Shown here: piece by piece, positions 44,688-54,019 of the stretch
Numbering within the stretch: the stretch's first letter is position 1
Layout: every line of letters starts with the position of its first letter
NCBI RefSeq assembly: GCF_005938385.1
Contig: NZ_VCRA01000026.1
Location: 1 to 64,000 of the forward strand
Direction of reading: 5' to 3'
DNA from: Paenibacillus mesophilus
Lineage (GTDB): Bacteria > Bacillota > Bacilli > Paenibacillales > NBRC-103111
Length of the DNA stretch: 64,000 bases
The notes under the pieces: generated by a model
Seen by the model: the letters and a program-made list of their open reading frames with translations, nothing else
Told to the model about the DNA's origin: nothing
Database searches by the model: none
Translations under genes and position numbers: made by a program

Positions 44688-46301
44688 TTACTCCGTGACC
44701 GTAAACGCCGCCCATCTTTCTTCGCTGTTCTTGTAGCCGATACGGGAAGCTTTAACCCTTACGGTCGTCGTTCCCGCGCAGCATCGAATCGGTCCGGTGT
44801 AAAGCTTCCACCGCGCATTCTCGCCGCTCTCCGTCGTATAGGTAATGGAAGCGCCTTGTGTCGAGCAATAAAGTTGAACAAGGAGCGGCCCCTGGAAAGA
44901 GCCTCCTTCCGTTGTCGCTTCGATTCCCGGGCTTTCCGCGGTTATCGGCACGAAAACAGGGGCTGAAGTATGAGGCTGGATGCCGCGCGGCCAGAAGCGT
45001 TCGACCATTTGCTCCTCGGACAAATCCCCTAAGTCGCCATACTGTTTGCGCCATTCGTCCAAAGCGTACCGCAGCTCAAGAAGCGCGTCCCGATGCCCGG
45101 GACCGGTCGCCAAGTTGTTCAGCTCGTGGGGATCGCTCACCGTGTCATACAATTCCTCCACCGGTCGTTTCCCGAACATGACGTTCTGTACGCCTTCCAG
45201 CTTGCCTTCCAGGTGAAGACGCCACATTTCTTGTTGGATCGGATGCCGGTTGTTATAAGAGATCCATAGCAAATAAGGCATATTGGGATCATAATTCCGA
45301 ATATACTTGTATCTTGTATTTCGGACGGCGCGAACCATATCATACGCCTGATCGTATCGGTCTCGCGTCGCGAAAATATAGTCTCTCTGCCTTGCTTGTT
45401 CGCCCAGGAACGGCTGGCCATGCATGTGGCAAGGCACCGCCAGACCGGCCAATGACAGCACCGTCGGCCCCAAGTCGATCAAGCTTACTAATCGATCCGA
45501 GACGGTTCGAGGTTGGATCCGCCCGGGCCATCGTACAAGGAGCGGAATGCGGATTCCCGCATCGTACGGCCAACGCTTCGCTCGGGGCAGTCCTTCGCCA
45601 TGATCGCTCCATAAGAAGACGATCGTATTATCGGCCAATCCGTCTTCCTCCAATTGCCTCAGAAGCCGGCCGACGATCTGATCCGAATCCGCGATGTTGT
45701 CGTAATGCCTAGCAAGAGCCTCGCGGGATTTCCGGGTATCCGGAAGGTACGGAGGCAGCGTCACTTCATCGGGATCGGTTTCCAAGGCATGTCTTTCCTT
45801 GTCCGGCCACATCCCGCTTTCATGGGTCAAGATCGGGTTAAAGACGGAGAAGAACGGCTGCCCTTCATCCCGGTTGCGCCAATGGGCATCGTCGCCAAGC
45901 TCATCCCACGCCGTTAAAGGCGTTTCAAACTGGTAATCGGTTTTTTTGTTATTGGTGCAATAGTACCCGGCTGCGCGTAAATATTCGGTAAACGTCTTGA
46001 CGTAATGAGGAACTACCGCATGGTAAGGCGTCGGCAGTTCGGGAGCGCAAGTCTCGGTATGGGTCGTTCTCATATGATGGGTACCGATTGAGGTCTGGTA
46101 CATCCCCGTAATGATAGCCGAACGGCTGGGAGCGCATACTCCGGCGGTTGCAAAAGCTGAAGAAAACCTCATCCCTTCGCCGGCGAGTCTATCGATATTC
46201 GGCGTCCGCGCCAATCGATCCCCGTAGCATCCGAACCGCGGGCTCGTATCCTCCAACGAAATCCATAATATATTCGGTCGATCTTGCAAATGGTTGTTCA
46301 A
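44688..46301 (-). CDS. Type I sulfatase with C-terminal beta-sandwich
   Basis: 537 residues. The catalytic domain (about 1-455) has ILWISLEDTSPRFGCYGD, formylglycine site Cys56-Ala-Pro-Ser-Arg60, and WSDHGEGLPRAKRWPYDAGI, which places it in the heparan N-sulfatase-like branch (substrate inferred only by branch). An added C-terminal domain of about 75 residues (GPLLVQLYCSTQGASITYTT, TTTVRVKASRIGYKNSEE) looks like the Fn3-like/chitobiase C-terminal domain. TTG start 8 bases after GGAGG. Last gene of the leftward run SBP-GH2-sulfatase; starts 47 bases after GH2. Confidence 0.9.
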   Translation of the reverse strand: MNNHLQDRPNILWISLEDTSPRFGCYGDRLARTPNIDRLAGEGMRFSSAFATAGVCAPSRSAIITGMYQTSIGTHHMRTTHTETCAPELPTPYHAVVPHYVKTFTEYLRAAGYYCTNNKKTDYQFETPLTAWDELGDDAHWRNRDEGQPFFSVFNPILTHESGMWPDKERHALETDPDEVTLPPYLPDTRKSREALARHYDNIADSDQIVGRLLRQLEEDGLADNTIVFLWSDHGEGLPRAKRWPYDAGIRIPLLVRWPGRIQPRTVSDRLVSLIDLGPTVLSLAGLAVPCHMHGQPFLGEQARQRDYIFATRDRYDQAYDMVRAVRNTRYKYIRNYDPNMPYLLWISYNNRHPIQQEMWRLHLEGKLEGVQNVMFGKRPVEELYDTVSDPHELNNLATGPGHRDALLELRYALDEWRKQYGDLGDLSEEQMVERFWPRGIQPHTSAPVFVPITAESPGIEATTEGGSFQGPLLVQLYCSTQGASITYTTESGENARWKLYTGPIRCCAGTTTVRVKASRIGYKNSEERWAAFTVTE

Positions 46302-46347
46302 TTATGCAGCCTCCAGCACAATTTCCACAATCTGCCGCTATCGGTTG

Positions 46348-49266
46348 TCACAGCTTCCTAAACAGCCGGATCCGCTCGTTTTCTTGCGACAACATCAGCA
46401 AACAGGGGCTTTCCCCGGACTCCAAAACGAGATGTTGAACCGTGCCGTCCGCCCAGCGAATTTCTCCTTGCCCCGCATCCGCCGATCCTTCACTAAGCTC
46501 ATACCACCATGTACCGACGAGCTCCGGACTTGGAGCCTCTCGATAACGGAACACATCGCCGTTATTCATCATTAGGAAGCGCATCCGGTTACCCAGCCAT
46601 ACGCCGCATACGACAGGCGATTGCGGACGGTTCCGGAACGGCGGGATGTGCTCGCGTCGATTGCAGTGCGACGTATCCAAGGCGACAGCCTTGTCTCCTT
46701 TCACAAATGCCGTTTCCAGTTCAAATACGACCCTATCGCCATCGACGACGACGGCACGAACCGTGCAGGAATCGTTAATGATGAAAGATTTCTCATATAC
46801 GGCAGATGCCGCCGACGGCTTGCTGCCGTCCGTAGTATAATATATACCATAGGATTTGCCGGAAAGCGCCCCACGCAGCGCAATGCTGTCTACAGATACG
46901 GACACCGTCGTTTCGTTCTGAAATATCCGTTCGCCGATAATAGCGGCTGCCGTAACTTCAATATTTCCACTCTCCATCGTAGAATGATAAAGCCCCATTC
47001 CAAGCCCGAAGAAGGCCGCGCGCGAGGGTGATTTCGCGTTGGTCACATCCACCATGTCCCCGTTCTCGGAGCCCAGAAACGCGACCGGTCCGGTCGCCGC
47101 CAAATGCACGGTATTGTCGCCGTAAGGGACTAACCGTCCCATGCTGTCCACAATTTCAAACGTTACCTGTGCCAAATCCCGGCCATCCGCTTGAAGATCG
47201 GTCACGTCCGCACTCAGCTTGATTGCAGCCGGACGGTCCGCTGTTTCGAACCGCTTCCGCGCCGCAACTTGCCCGTCACGATAGGCGACCGCTTCGATCG
47301 AACCGGGCTCGTAGCCGACATCCCACGAAATGTACATGTCTTCGCCCATCGGTTTCCTTCCTAAGGAGCGACCGCCCACGATCAGCTCGGCTTCTTCGCA
47401 GTTCGTATATACCCAGACCGGAATAACGACGCCTTCCAGCCCCGGATGCGTCCAATGCGGAAGCAGGTGAACCATCGGCTTCGTCGTAAATTGGCTTTGG
47501 TAGAAGTAATAGTGGTCCTTCGGGAAGTTAGCGAGGTCGATAACCCCCGCGCTGTTGCTTCGCTCCGGGTACTGCCGCGCCTCGCCGAGATAGTCGAAGC
47601 CGGTCCAGCGGAACTCGCCTACCAGGTACGGATATTTTTTAACGAACCCCCAAGAATGACGTGCGGAAGCTCTAACGCCGCAGTTGTCATACGATGAGCT
47701 GTAATGCGTCGACGCATCGGTGAATATTTCCTCTTCCGTCAAGTTCGGTATTTCGATCCTCGGTTGGTCTTTATCCCTCCACCACGTTTGGGTACGATAA
47801 TACCCGCGCGTATGCAGCGTATGGGGCGCTTCCGTCGCCAGCATGACCCGTTTCGGGTAGTTGAGATGATCCGACTCGTATAGAAAGCAGGCGCCGCCTC
47901 CGTCGTTATACCCGGCAATATCGAGCAAGCCGCGGTTTTCGTCCATAACATCCCCGACGAGGTTTATGCCGCAGGTGACCGGACGGGTCGGTTCAAGCCA
48001 GTGCACGAAATCCTGCAGCATGGCAGTTGTCTCCGCCTTCTGCTGTCTGATTTCGTTTCCGATGCTCCACATGATGATCGACGGATGGTTGCGATCCCGG
48101 CGGATCATATCGCCGAGATCCTTTTCCCACCACTCATCGAAGTATAAGGAGTAGTCATGCGGAATTTTGGGAATATTCCAGCCGTCAAACGCCTCATCGA
48201 CGACCATTAGTCCGATCGCGTCGCACAGGTCGTAAAAGGCCGGCTCCATCGGGTTGTGCGACGTTCTCACGGCATTGCAGCCCATCTCCTTCAGCATGCG
48301 GAACCGCTTCTCCCACAACTTCTCCGGTACGGCTGCCCCGACCGGCCCGCCGTCGTGGTGCAAACAAACCCCTTGCAGCAGCATCGGTATACCGTTTAAC
48401 TTGAAGCCGGCTTCTGCGGAAAACTCCAAATAGCGGATTCCGAAGGTTGAAGTATAATCGTCGATGCAAAGACCGTTCTCCCGAACTTCGCTTTGCAAAG
48501 AATACAAATCGGGGTGCTCCGGCGACCATAACGCCGGGTCGTTTATCGTCGCGGACTGCTGTACCGGCACGACGGCGCCCGCTTCGATCGTTAACTCCGA
48601 GCTGGTTTCAGCCACAGCCAGGCCATCCGGGTTGTTGAATCGCGACACCAGCATAACGGTGCGGACCCGATCGGAACGGTTGGCAATTTCCGTTCGGACC
48701 GATACGACCGCATGACGTTCGGCGACTTGCGGTGTTGTGATATAGGTGCCCCAATGAGCGACGTGGACGTCTTCGGTTGCGGTGAGCCAGACATGACGAT
48801 AAATTCCGGCTCCGGTATACCAGCGCGAGCTAGGGCTGAGCGAGTTGTCGACACGTACGGAGATGACGTTGCGGTCCGGTACGAGGTATGGCGTCAGATC
48901 GTACTCGAAGCCCAAATATCCGTACGGGCGGCGGCCCAAATGATGGCCGTTTATATATACGTCGCTATTCATGTACACGCCTTCGAATTCGAGGTACAGC
49001 CTTTTGTCCTGCAGCTCCGGGGACAGCAGGAACGATTTGCGGTACCAGCCGATGCCCCCCGGCAAATAAGCGCCGAATTTACCGGACGGATTGTCAGGGT
49101 GATAGTCGCCTTCGATGCTCCAGTCGTGCGGGAGATCCAGCTTTCTCCAGCTTGAATCGTCAAACCGGGGAGTCGAGGCTTCATGGACATCCGTAAGACT
49201 GAAAGACCAACCGGTATCGAACGATAAGCGTTGGCGAGGCCCGGTACGAATGAATGGGGTGTGCAT
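46348..49266 (-). CDS. Glycoside hydrolase family 2 (beta-galactosidase type)
   Basis: 972 residues: sugar-binding N-terminal domain (LPHDWSIEGDY, about 45-160), Ig-like domain, TIM barrel (about 285-600) and C-terminal Ig-like modules, the last with a chitobiase-like YYTTDGSKPSAASAVYE. Acid/base Glu405 in IIMWSIGNEIRQQ is clear; Glu479 in LATEAPHT is the probable nucleophile by spacing. Likely an exo-beta-galactosidase or related enzyme. No signal peptide, so cytosolic. ATG 49266; GGAGG upstream. Sits 25 bases after the binding-protein gene and before a sulfatase, so co-transcribed. Confidence 0.88.
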   Translation of the reverse strand: MHTPFIRTGPRQRLSFDTGWSFSLTDVHEASTPRFDDSSWRKLDLPHDWSIEGDYHPDNPSGKFGAYLPGGIGWYRKSFLLSPELQDKRLYLEFEGVYMNSDVYINGHHLGRRPYGYLGFEYDLTPYLVPDRNVISVRVDNSLSPSSRWYTGAGIYRHVWLTATEDVHVAHWGTYITTPQVAERHAVVSVRTEIANRSDRVRTVMLVSRFNNPDGLAVAETSSELTIEAGAVVPVQQSATINDPALWSPEHPDLYSLQSEVRENGLCIDDYTSTFGIRYLEFSAEAGFKLNGIPMLLQGVCLHHDGGPVGAAVPEKLWEKRFRMLKEMGCNAVRTSHNPMEPAFYDLCDAIGLMVVDEAFDGWNIPKIPHDYSLYFDEWWEKDLGDMIRRDRNHPSIIMWSIGNEIRQQKAETTAMLQDFVHWLEPTRPVTCGINLVGDVMDENRGLLDIAGYNDGGGACFLYESDHLNYPKRVMLATEAPHTLHTRGYYRTQTWWRDKDQPRIEIPNLTEEEIFTDASTHYSSSYDNCGVRASARHSWGFVKKYPYLVGEFRWTGFDYLGEARQYPERSNSAGVIDLANFPKDHYYFYQSQFTTKPMVHLLPHWTHPGLEGVVIPVWVYTNCEEAELIVGGRSLGRKPMGEDMYISWDVGYEPGSIEAVAYRDGQVAARKRFETADRPAAIKLSADVTDLQADGRDLAQVTFEIVDSMGRLVPYGDNTVHLAATGPVAFLGSENGDMVDVTNAKSPSRAAFFGLGMGLYHSTMESGNIEVTAAAIIGERIFQNETTVSVSVDSIALRGALSGKSYGIYYTTDGSKPSAASAVYEKSFIINDSCTVRAVVVDGDRVVFELETAFVKGDKAVALDTSHCNRREHIPPFRNRPQSPVVCGVWLGNRMRFLMMNNGDVFRYREAPSPELVGTWWYELSEGSADAGQGEIRWADGTVQHLVLESGESPCLLMLSQENERIRLFRKL

Positions 49267-49290
49267 GGAAGTCCTCCTAACTTTACGTCA

Positions 49291-50622
49291 TTACTTCTTG
49301 TTCTGCTTTTCCAACTTGGCCGCTTCGACCGCTTTGGTCACTTCTTCCTGAATCCGGCGCAATACCGTATTCTGATCCTCATTCGAGCTGACGTACGTTT
49401 GGAAATTCCGGTTCATACTCGGTCCTCTGGCAATACTGTCATATTGATTATAAGGGTGGGGATCCAGCATCTTGACACTGAAAATCGCTTTCAGGTTTTT
49501 CTCCTTAAGCATCGGGAACGCTTGCCCGAACACCTGTTGCGTTTGCTCGAGCTTCGCGACCGGCAGCGTCGCCGCCCTTCTGGAGAGATCGAGCTGCATC
49601 TCCGGATCGGTCGACATCGCCTGCGCCGCCTTGAACGCTTGCTCCAGCACCTTGCTCGATTTGTTAATAACGAGGACGTTGCCGTCGGTTTCGGCGCTGA
49701 ATCCTTTCTTCTCGCTATAGCTCGGATAAGAGACGATATCCCAATTCAACCCCGCATTAAACTGCGGATCGGCCATTCTCACCATACTGCTTCCATAGGA
49801 TGGATACATAGCGATCGTTTTATCGTTGATAAAGTTTGGCGCGATGCTGCCCAGGTTGGCTACCGGCTCGTTGCCCGGGATCGTATAAAAGTCTTTGGCG
49901 AGCTTAAATACTCGAGCCCAGCCGTCCGTCAGCAAATTGACCTTATCGGAATTCGGTTCGAAGTAAGGCAGTGCCAGCCCGCTGCCCATCAGACTGACTT
50001 GGCCTGGCTGCAGTCCCTTATATTGGACGCCCCCTTCGAGCCGGGTCATTCTTTTGGCCAGCTCATACATTTCGTCCCAGGTCATATTATCCTTCGGATA
50101 CGCAACACTGAAGCGGTCGAAAATGTCTTTGTTGTAGAACGTCACATAGTAGTTCAACCACATTGGAATCGCATACATTTCGCCTTTGGAGCCGTAAGCC
50201 TTAACCATGTTCTGCGCAGCAGACTCATAGACGTTCCAATCCAAATTGTGCTTCTTCGACATATCCCTGACGTCCAGCGGGAAATCGACGGCCAGCAAGT
50301 CGCTGAGCCCCCGTACCCCTGTCAAGAAGATGTCGGGCTCCCTGCTTGAAACGATCAAATCCTGAAGAGTCGTGTTTTGCGGCATCACCTCGTATTCAAA
50401 AGTGATGTGCGGGTATTTTTTTTTCATGGGCTCGCCGACATATTTGTCAAATTCGCTTTTGTCGTACCCGCCTTGGTAGCGCATCATACGGATCGTGACC
50501 GGTTCCTGCGACGACGTATCGTTCTTGTTCTTCTGGGCTACTGGCTCTTCCTTGCCGCATGCGGTTAATACGGAGGTCAACGCCACCGCCGACGCCAATG
50601 CCTTAATCACCGTGCTTTTCAT
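49291..50622 (-). CDS. Extracellular sugar-binding lipoprotein (ABC solute-binding protein)
   Basis: 443 residues. Lipobox VLTAC (Cys about 22), then the same fold as the other two, with FYNKDIFDRFSVAYPKDNMT near residue 173. Followed by GH2 and sulfatase genes in one run. No permease nearby. Imports, with partners elsewhere, the oligosaccharide that GH2 and sulfatase then process (inference from order). Confidence 0.88.
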   Translation of the reverse strand: MKSTVIKALASAVALTSVLTACGKEEPVAQKNKNDTSSQEPVTIRMMRYQGGYDKSEFDKYVGEPMKKKYPHITFEYEVMPQNTTLQDLIVSSREPDIFLTGVRGLSDLLAVDFPLDVRDMSKKHNLDWNVYESAAQNMVKAYGSKGEMYAIPMWLNYYVTFYNKDIFDRFSVAYPKDNMTWDEMYELAKRMTRLEGGVQYKGLQPGQVSLMGSGLALPYFEPNSDKVNLLTDGWARVFKLAKDFYTIPGNEPVANLGSIAPNFINDKTIAMYPSYGSSMVRMADPQFNAGLNWDIVSYPSYSEKKGFSAETDGNVLVINKSSKVLEQAFKAAQAMSTDPEMQLDLSRRAATLPVAKLEQTQQVFGQAFPMLKEKNLKAIFSVKMLDPHPYNQYDSIARGPSMNRNFQTYVSSNEDQNTVLRRIQEEVTKAVEAAKLEKQNKK

Positions 50623-50645
50623 GGAACTCCCCCTAATGATTTGGA

Positions 50646-50660
50646 TTCATGTATGTTGAA
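50646..50660. promoter_or_regulatory. Imperfect palindrome upstream of the third binding protein
   Basis: TTCATGTATGTTGAA resembles the 15-base operators at 37975, 42278 and 58284, with one mismatched arm position. No -10 follows at the standard spacing, so it is a weaker candidate. Confidence 0.35.
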
Positions 50661-50755
50661 CGAAACTCGGCCGGTAGCTGCTGCCTATCGAGATCTCGTT
50701 TAACATCGATCGTCAAACCGTCACATCCGGATCAACTGTCTTCGGGGTGGATCAG

Positions 50756-51766
50756 TTACTTCAGGAACGTCTTTTCCGGCAGCCTGGCATCCAATCCTCC
50801 GGCCGGATCGCCCGCCACATCCGGCTCCGCCAATAGCTTTTGGACGTTCTCAAAGCTGTCGGCCGGCAGCCTTGCCCAGAACATATAGTTCAAATGGAGC
50901 TTTTGTTGCGCTAACGTCAGATGATCTCGTACCGGAAACGGGATTTCATCGCCGGGAAGTATCGTCACATTTTCCCCACGCCGCAGAGCGTTTTGTTTTT
51001 TCAAAATATCCGCATAGTTTTCCGACTGTACCGCTGCGCCAAGCGGAACTTTCCCGGATAATTGGGCATAGAAGCGGTAAACGCCTTTGTGCGGATCGTT
51101 CACATCCGTTACACCGATCTTGCCCGGATAGACGTCCGGCCCTCCCAGACCTACTCCGATTTCTTCCTGATAATCGATCAGCTCCTGAAGCACGACCGTC
51201 GGAAAATTCGTATACTGAATAACGACTGTATTCGGGAACGCGTCGCGCAAGCTTTTCATCATGAACTTCAAGCTTTCGACGTATTTGACATGGCTGTACT
51301 CCTCAATGCCTTCCTGCGGGTTGTTGAAATGATAGTTTGTCGCCGTTTCGGGCAGGTTGATTGCGGTCAGGCAGGGGTTGCCGTCGAATTCTTTGCCAAG
51401 CGCGCGGATGAGCTCGCCTATTCGTTCTCTTACGTTTTTATTCCAAACGACGGCATTAAGAGCCCCTACCTTGGAAATCAAAGGGCTTCCGCCGTATTCC
51501 GCACCCTTTACATAGGCGGGAATAATCGATTTCCCTTTCGTGAAACCCTTATATTGAAGCTGAATGACAAGAAACTTGCCATGCCTTCCGAGGAAATCCA
51601 GATCTTTCTTGATTTCGGAGAAATCGTACTGCCCCTTCTCAGGCTCGAGATCCTTCCATTGATACGCCTTCTGTACGCCTTTGAAATGTTGCAGGATATA
51701 CTGCTCCGTGATACTGTCCGCGCCAATAAATACGTAGTGACCCGGCTGCCATTTTCCTTGTTTCAT
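50756..51766 (-). CDS. Glycosidase-like TIM-barrel protein, signal sequence apparently lost
   Basis: 336 residues from an ATG with AAGGAG 6 bases upstream. The order YQWKDLEPEKGQYDFSEIKK, LVIQLQYKGF, INLPETA (Glu in the acid/base position) and VQSENYAD (Glu in the nucleophile position) suggests a GH-A-clan TIM barrel, though I cannot assign a family. Just upstream, in the next frame (about 51790-51880), lies a perfect lipoprotein signal (AAVFAIATLLCTVLSSCKI). It is separated from the body by a frameshift and opens with ATG-TAA. So the protein was probably a surface lipoprotein; today it would be cytosolic or a pseudogene. Confidence 0.6.
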   Translation of the reverse strand: MKQGKWQPGHYVFIGADSITEQYILQHFKGVQKAYQWKDLEPEKGQYDFSEIKKDLDFLGRHGKFLVIQLQYKGFTKGKSIIPAYVKGAEYGGSPLISKVGALNAVVWNKNVRERIGELIRALGKEFDGNPCLTAINLPETATNYHFNNPQEGIEEYSHVKYVESLKFMMKSLRDAFPNTVVIQYTNFPTVVLQELIDYQEEIGVGLGGPDVYPGKIGVTDVNDPHKGVYRFYAQLSGKVPLGAAVQSENYADILKKQNALRRGENVTILPGDEIPFPVRDHLTLAQQKLHLNYMFWARLPADSFENVQKLLAEPDVAGDPAGGLDARLPEKTFLK

Positions 51767-51893
51767 CCCATTCTCCTTCTCCGTTTGTGCAGGTAGGGTC
51801 TGTCCCGGCAATCTTGCAGCTGGATAAGACCGTACACAGCAATGTCGCAATAGCGAATACGGCTGCATTTTGGATCGTTTCTCTTTACATCGA

Positions 51894-52898
51894 CTATTTC
51901 CATAGCAAGGAGACGCCGATGTAATCCTCCGTCTGATTTTGCAGGCCGTCGTAAGCCTTCGCCGCTTCCTCCGGCCTCAGCCGGTGAGAGATGAGCGGTT
52001 CGATGTGCAACCGTCCGGATTGTACCCAGTCGAATGTGGTCAGCTGAATGTCTCTCAGCCGGTCGGGGTCGTTAAAGTTGAGCGCACCGCGCAGGGACAG
52101 CCAGCGGAAATGAATGTCGGCCAACAGCTCGGTCAAGTTCCCCTCTACCGGCGTTCGCGGCGTCCCGAGCAGGACGACCTGACCGAAGCTCGCTGCGGCA
52201 TTCATCGCTTGCCGGATCACAGCGCTGTGCCCGACGGCATCGACGGTGACGGCGCACATGTCTCCCCCGGTAATCTCGCGGATCCGCTCGGTCACCTCAT
52301 CGGGGGAGCCATGTACCGTATACGGAATTCCGCACGACTCGGCCAATTCGCGTCTTCTTGCCGCAGGATCGACGCCGATCACGCGGCAGCCCATAATTCG
52401 GTAAGCTTGTGCCGCGAAGTTGCCGACCAGACCGAGACCGAATACGGCGACCCATCCATTGCGAGGGATGTCCGTTACGTGCAGCGCCGTCGCGGAGATG
52501 CTGGCAAGCCGTGTCGCAGCCGCTACCGAGGCGTCCATGCCCTCCGGCACCGGCACGATCAGCCCGCCCGCCTTGGCGATTGTAGCCGAGCCGTGCTTGC
52601 CGTGCAGAAACACGCGGGCGCCCGGCCCGAAGTCTCGCACGTTTCGCCCGATGGCGCGTATGGTTCCGACGCTGGCATAACCGGCCTTCCACGGGTAGGC
52701 GTTCCAGGAACCTTGTTCATACACCTTCGGTGTCTTGGCTGTCAGTATGGCAAGCTCCGTTCCCGCACTGATGAAGGAGGCCTCCGTTTCAATCAGAAGC
52801 TCGCGATCCCCCAGCTGATCCTCGGTCCACGAAGCCTCCTGAAGCTCGATCCGATCCTTGTCGACGAATACAATCTGTTTACCGTTCAGTTCTATCAT
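51894..52898 (-). CDS. Medium-chain dehydrogenase/reductase lacking the catalytic zinc site
   Basis: 334 residues. GroES-like N-terminal domain, then Rossmann GLGLVGNFAAQAYRIMGC (about 155). The usual zinc cysteine region reads SFISAGTELA, with no Cys, so this is a zinc-free branch acting on sugars or quinones by NAD(P)H. ATG 52898 with GGAGG decides the start. In line with an isomerase upstream and the TIM-barrel gene downstream. Confidence 0.83.
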   Translation of the reverse strand: MIELNGKQIVFVDKDRIELQEASWTEDQLGDRELLIETEASFISAGTELAILTAKTPKVYEQGSWNAYPWKAGYASVGTIRAIGRNVRDFGPGARVFLHGKHGSATIAKAGGLIVPVPEGMDASVAAATRLASISATALHVTDIPRNGWVAVFGLGLVGNFAAQAYRIMGCRVIGVDPAARRRELAESCGIPYTVHGSPDEVTERIREITGGDMCAVTVDAVGHSAVIRQAMNAAASFGQVVLLGTPRTPVEGNLTELLADIHFRWLSLRGALNFNDPDRLRDIQLTTFDWVQSGRLHIEPLISHRLRPEEAAKAYDGLQNQTEDYIGVSLLWK

Positions 52899-53003
52899 TC
52901 TATAACCTCCAATAATATACAGGCCTGCACGGCAGTTGCCGCCGTCTCTCAGCCGTTTCATAATGTGCGAAGCCATCTTGCCGGCGGCTCCTTGCGTTCC
53001 GAT

Positions 53004-53912
53004 TCATCGGTCCCTCTCTCCGAACCCCGCCGTCAAGCCGGATCCGGGAACATTGCGCAGAAAGCTTGCCGCCATCGACAATCCTTGCTTTGTTTTCTCC
53101 GCCGTCCCGCTCCACACCGGATCCTCATGCTCAATGCTGACCGCTGCGGCATAACCGATCTCGTGCAGGGCCGAGAGGAATCGTGTCCAATCGAGCTCTC
53201 CCAGCCCCGGCAGCCGGTAGCGCCACCACGTGAAATCGGTAAGAATACCGGTACGGCGCAACCTGTCGCGATCGATTTCCGTATCCTTCGCATGGACGTG
53301 AAAGATGCGTCGGCCCAGCTCCCGTATCGGAGCGTACGGGTCCATAAACTGCCACATCAAATGTGACGGGTCATATGCAATCCCGAGACGCGGGCTGTCC
53401 AGACGTTCGAACAACAGGGACCACATTTCCGGAGATATGGCGATATTCCCCATGAGCGGGCAGTTCTCCAGAGCGATTTTGACACCGCTCTTCTCTGCAG
53501 CTTCCAGTACACGTCCGAGCCACGATACGACCTCATTCAGGCTGCGTTCAGGCAGCGGCCGTATCGAATCGTACGAATCGTATCGTTCGTCCGTTCGCCT
53601 GTTATGAATGCCCGTAGAAGTCACTACCACGGGAATGCCGAGCCTCCCGGCCATTTCAATTCTCCGCAGCAGCTCGGTGCGGTGAGCATCGGCCTCTTCA
53701 CGGTTGCTGCTCAGAAAGTTTCGGCAGTAGGTAAGCGCTTTAACTTGGACTTTTCCGGCTTCGATTATACCGGCGTATGCGCTTTCATCAAGCGGAAGCT
53801 TCGGTCCGACCTCCATGGCCTTGAAGCCGTGACTCTCCGCCCATGCCGCCATCTTTTCAATGTTGTTCATTTCTTCGCTGACAAGAGCGTTAGTTAGAAA
53901 GGCAAGCTTCAT
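53004..53912 (-). CDS. Sugar phosphate isomerase/epimerase-like TIM barrel
   Basis: 302 residues. MKLAFLTNALVSEEMNNIEK start, GFKAMEVGPKL, VTSTGIHNRR, IALENCPLMG (metal ligand Glu), AYDPSHLMWQ and IFHVHAKDTEID are the family landmarks (metal ligands Glu, Asp, His). First gene of the leftward series that runs to the sulfatase at 44688. ATG 53912 follows GGGGAG; an ATG four codons earlier is possible. A 17-base palindrome lies just upstream. Confidence 0.85.
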   Translation of the reverse strand: MKLAFLTNALVSEEMNNIEKMAAWAESHGFKAMEVGPKLPLDESAYAGIIEAGKVQVKALTYCRNFLSSNREEADAHRTELLRRIEMAGRLGIPVVVTSTGIHNRRTDERYDSYDSIRPLPERSLNEVVSWLGRVLEAAEKSGVKIALENCPLMGNIAISPEMWSLLFERLDSPRLGIAYDPSHLMWQFMDPYAPIRELGRRIFHVHAKDTEIDRDRLRRTGILTDFTWWRYRLPGLGELDWTRFLSALHEIGYAAAVSIEHEDPVWSGTAEKTKQGLSMAASFLRNVPGSGLTAGFGERDR

Positions 53913-53929
53913 TTCGCTCCCCATTTATG

Positions 53930-53946
53930 TTAATTTATTGAATTAA
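53930..53946. promoter_or_regulatory. 17-base palindromic operator, isomerase gene
   Basis: TTAATTTATTGAATTAA, within 20 bases of the isomerase start. Nearly the same 17-mer occurs at 56463-56479 before an oxidoreductase gene; the ROK regulator gene lies between them. Confidence 0.6.
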
Positions 53947-54019
53947 TTATTAAGACAAAAAAAGTAAACACCGGTGCCGATCGTCATTCCAATCAATCGA
54001 CACCTATCCGGCCGCCGCT

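Noticed and set aside
49231..50349. 372-codon plus-strand open frame
   Set aside because: Exact antisense of the solute-binding lipoprotein; no independent evidence.
51939..53366. 475-codon plus-strand open frame
   Set aside because: It spans the antisense of two good genes and their gap, with Arg/Ser/Pro-rich shadow composition.
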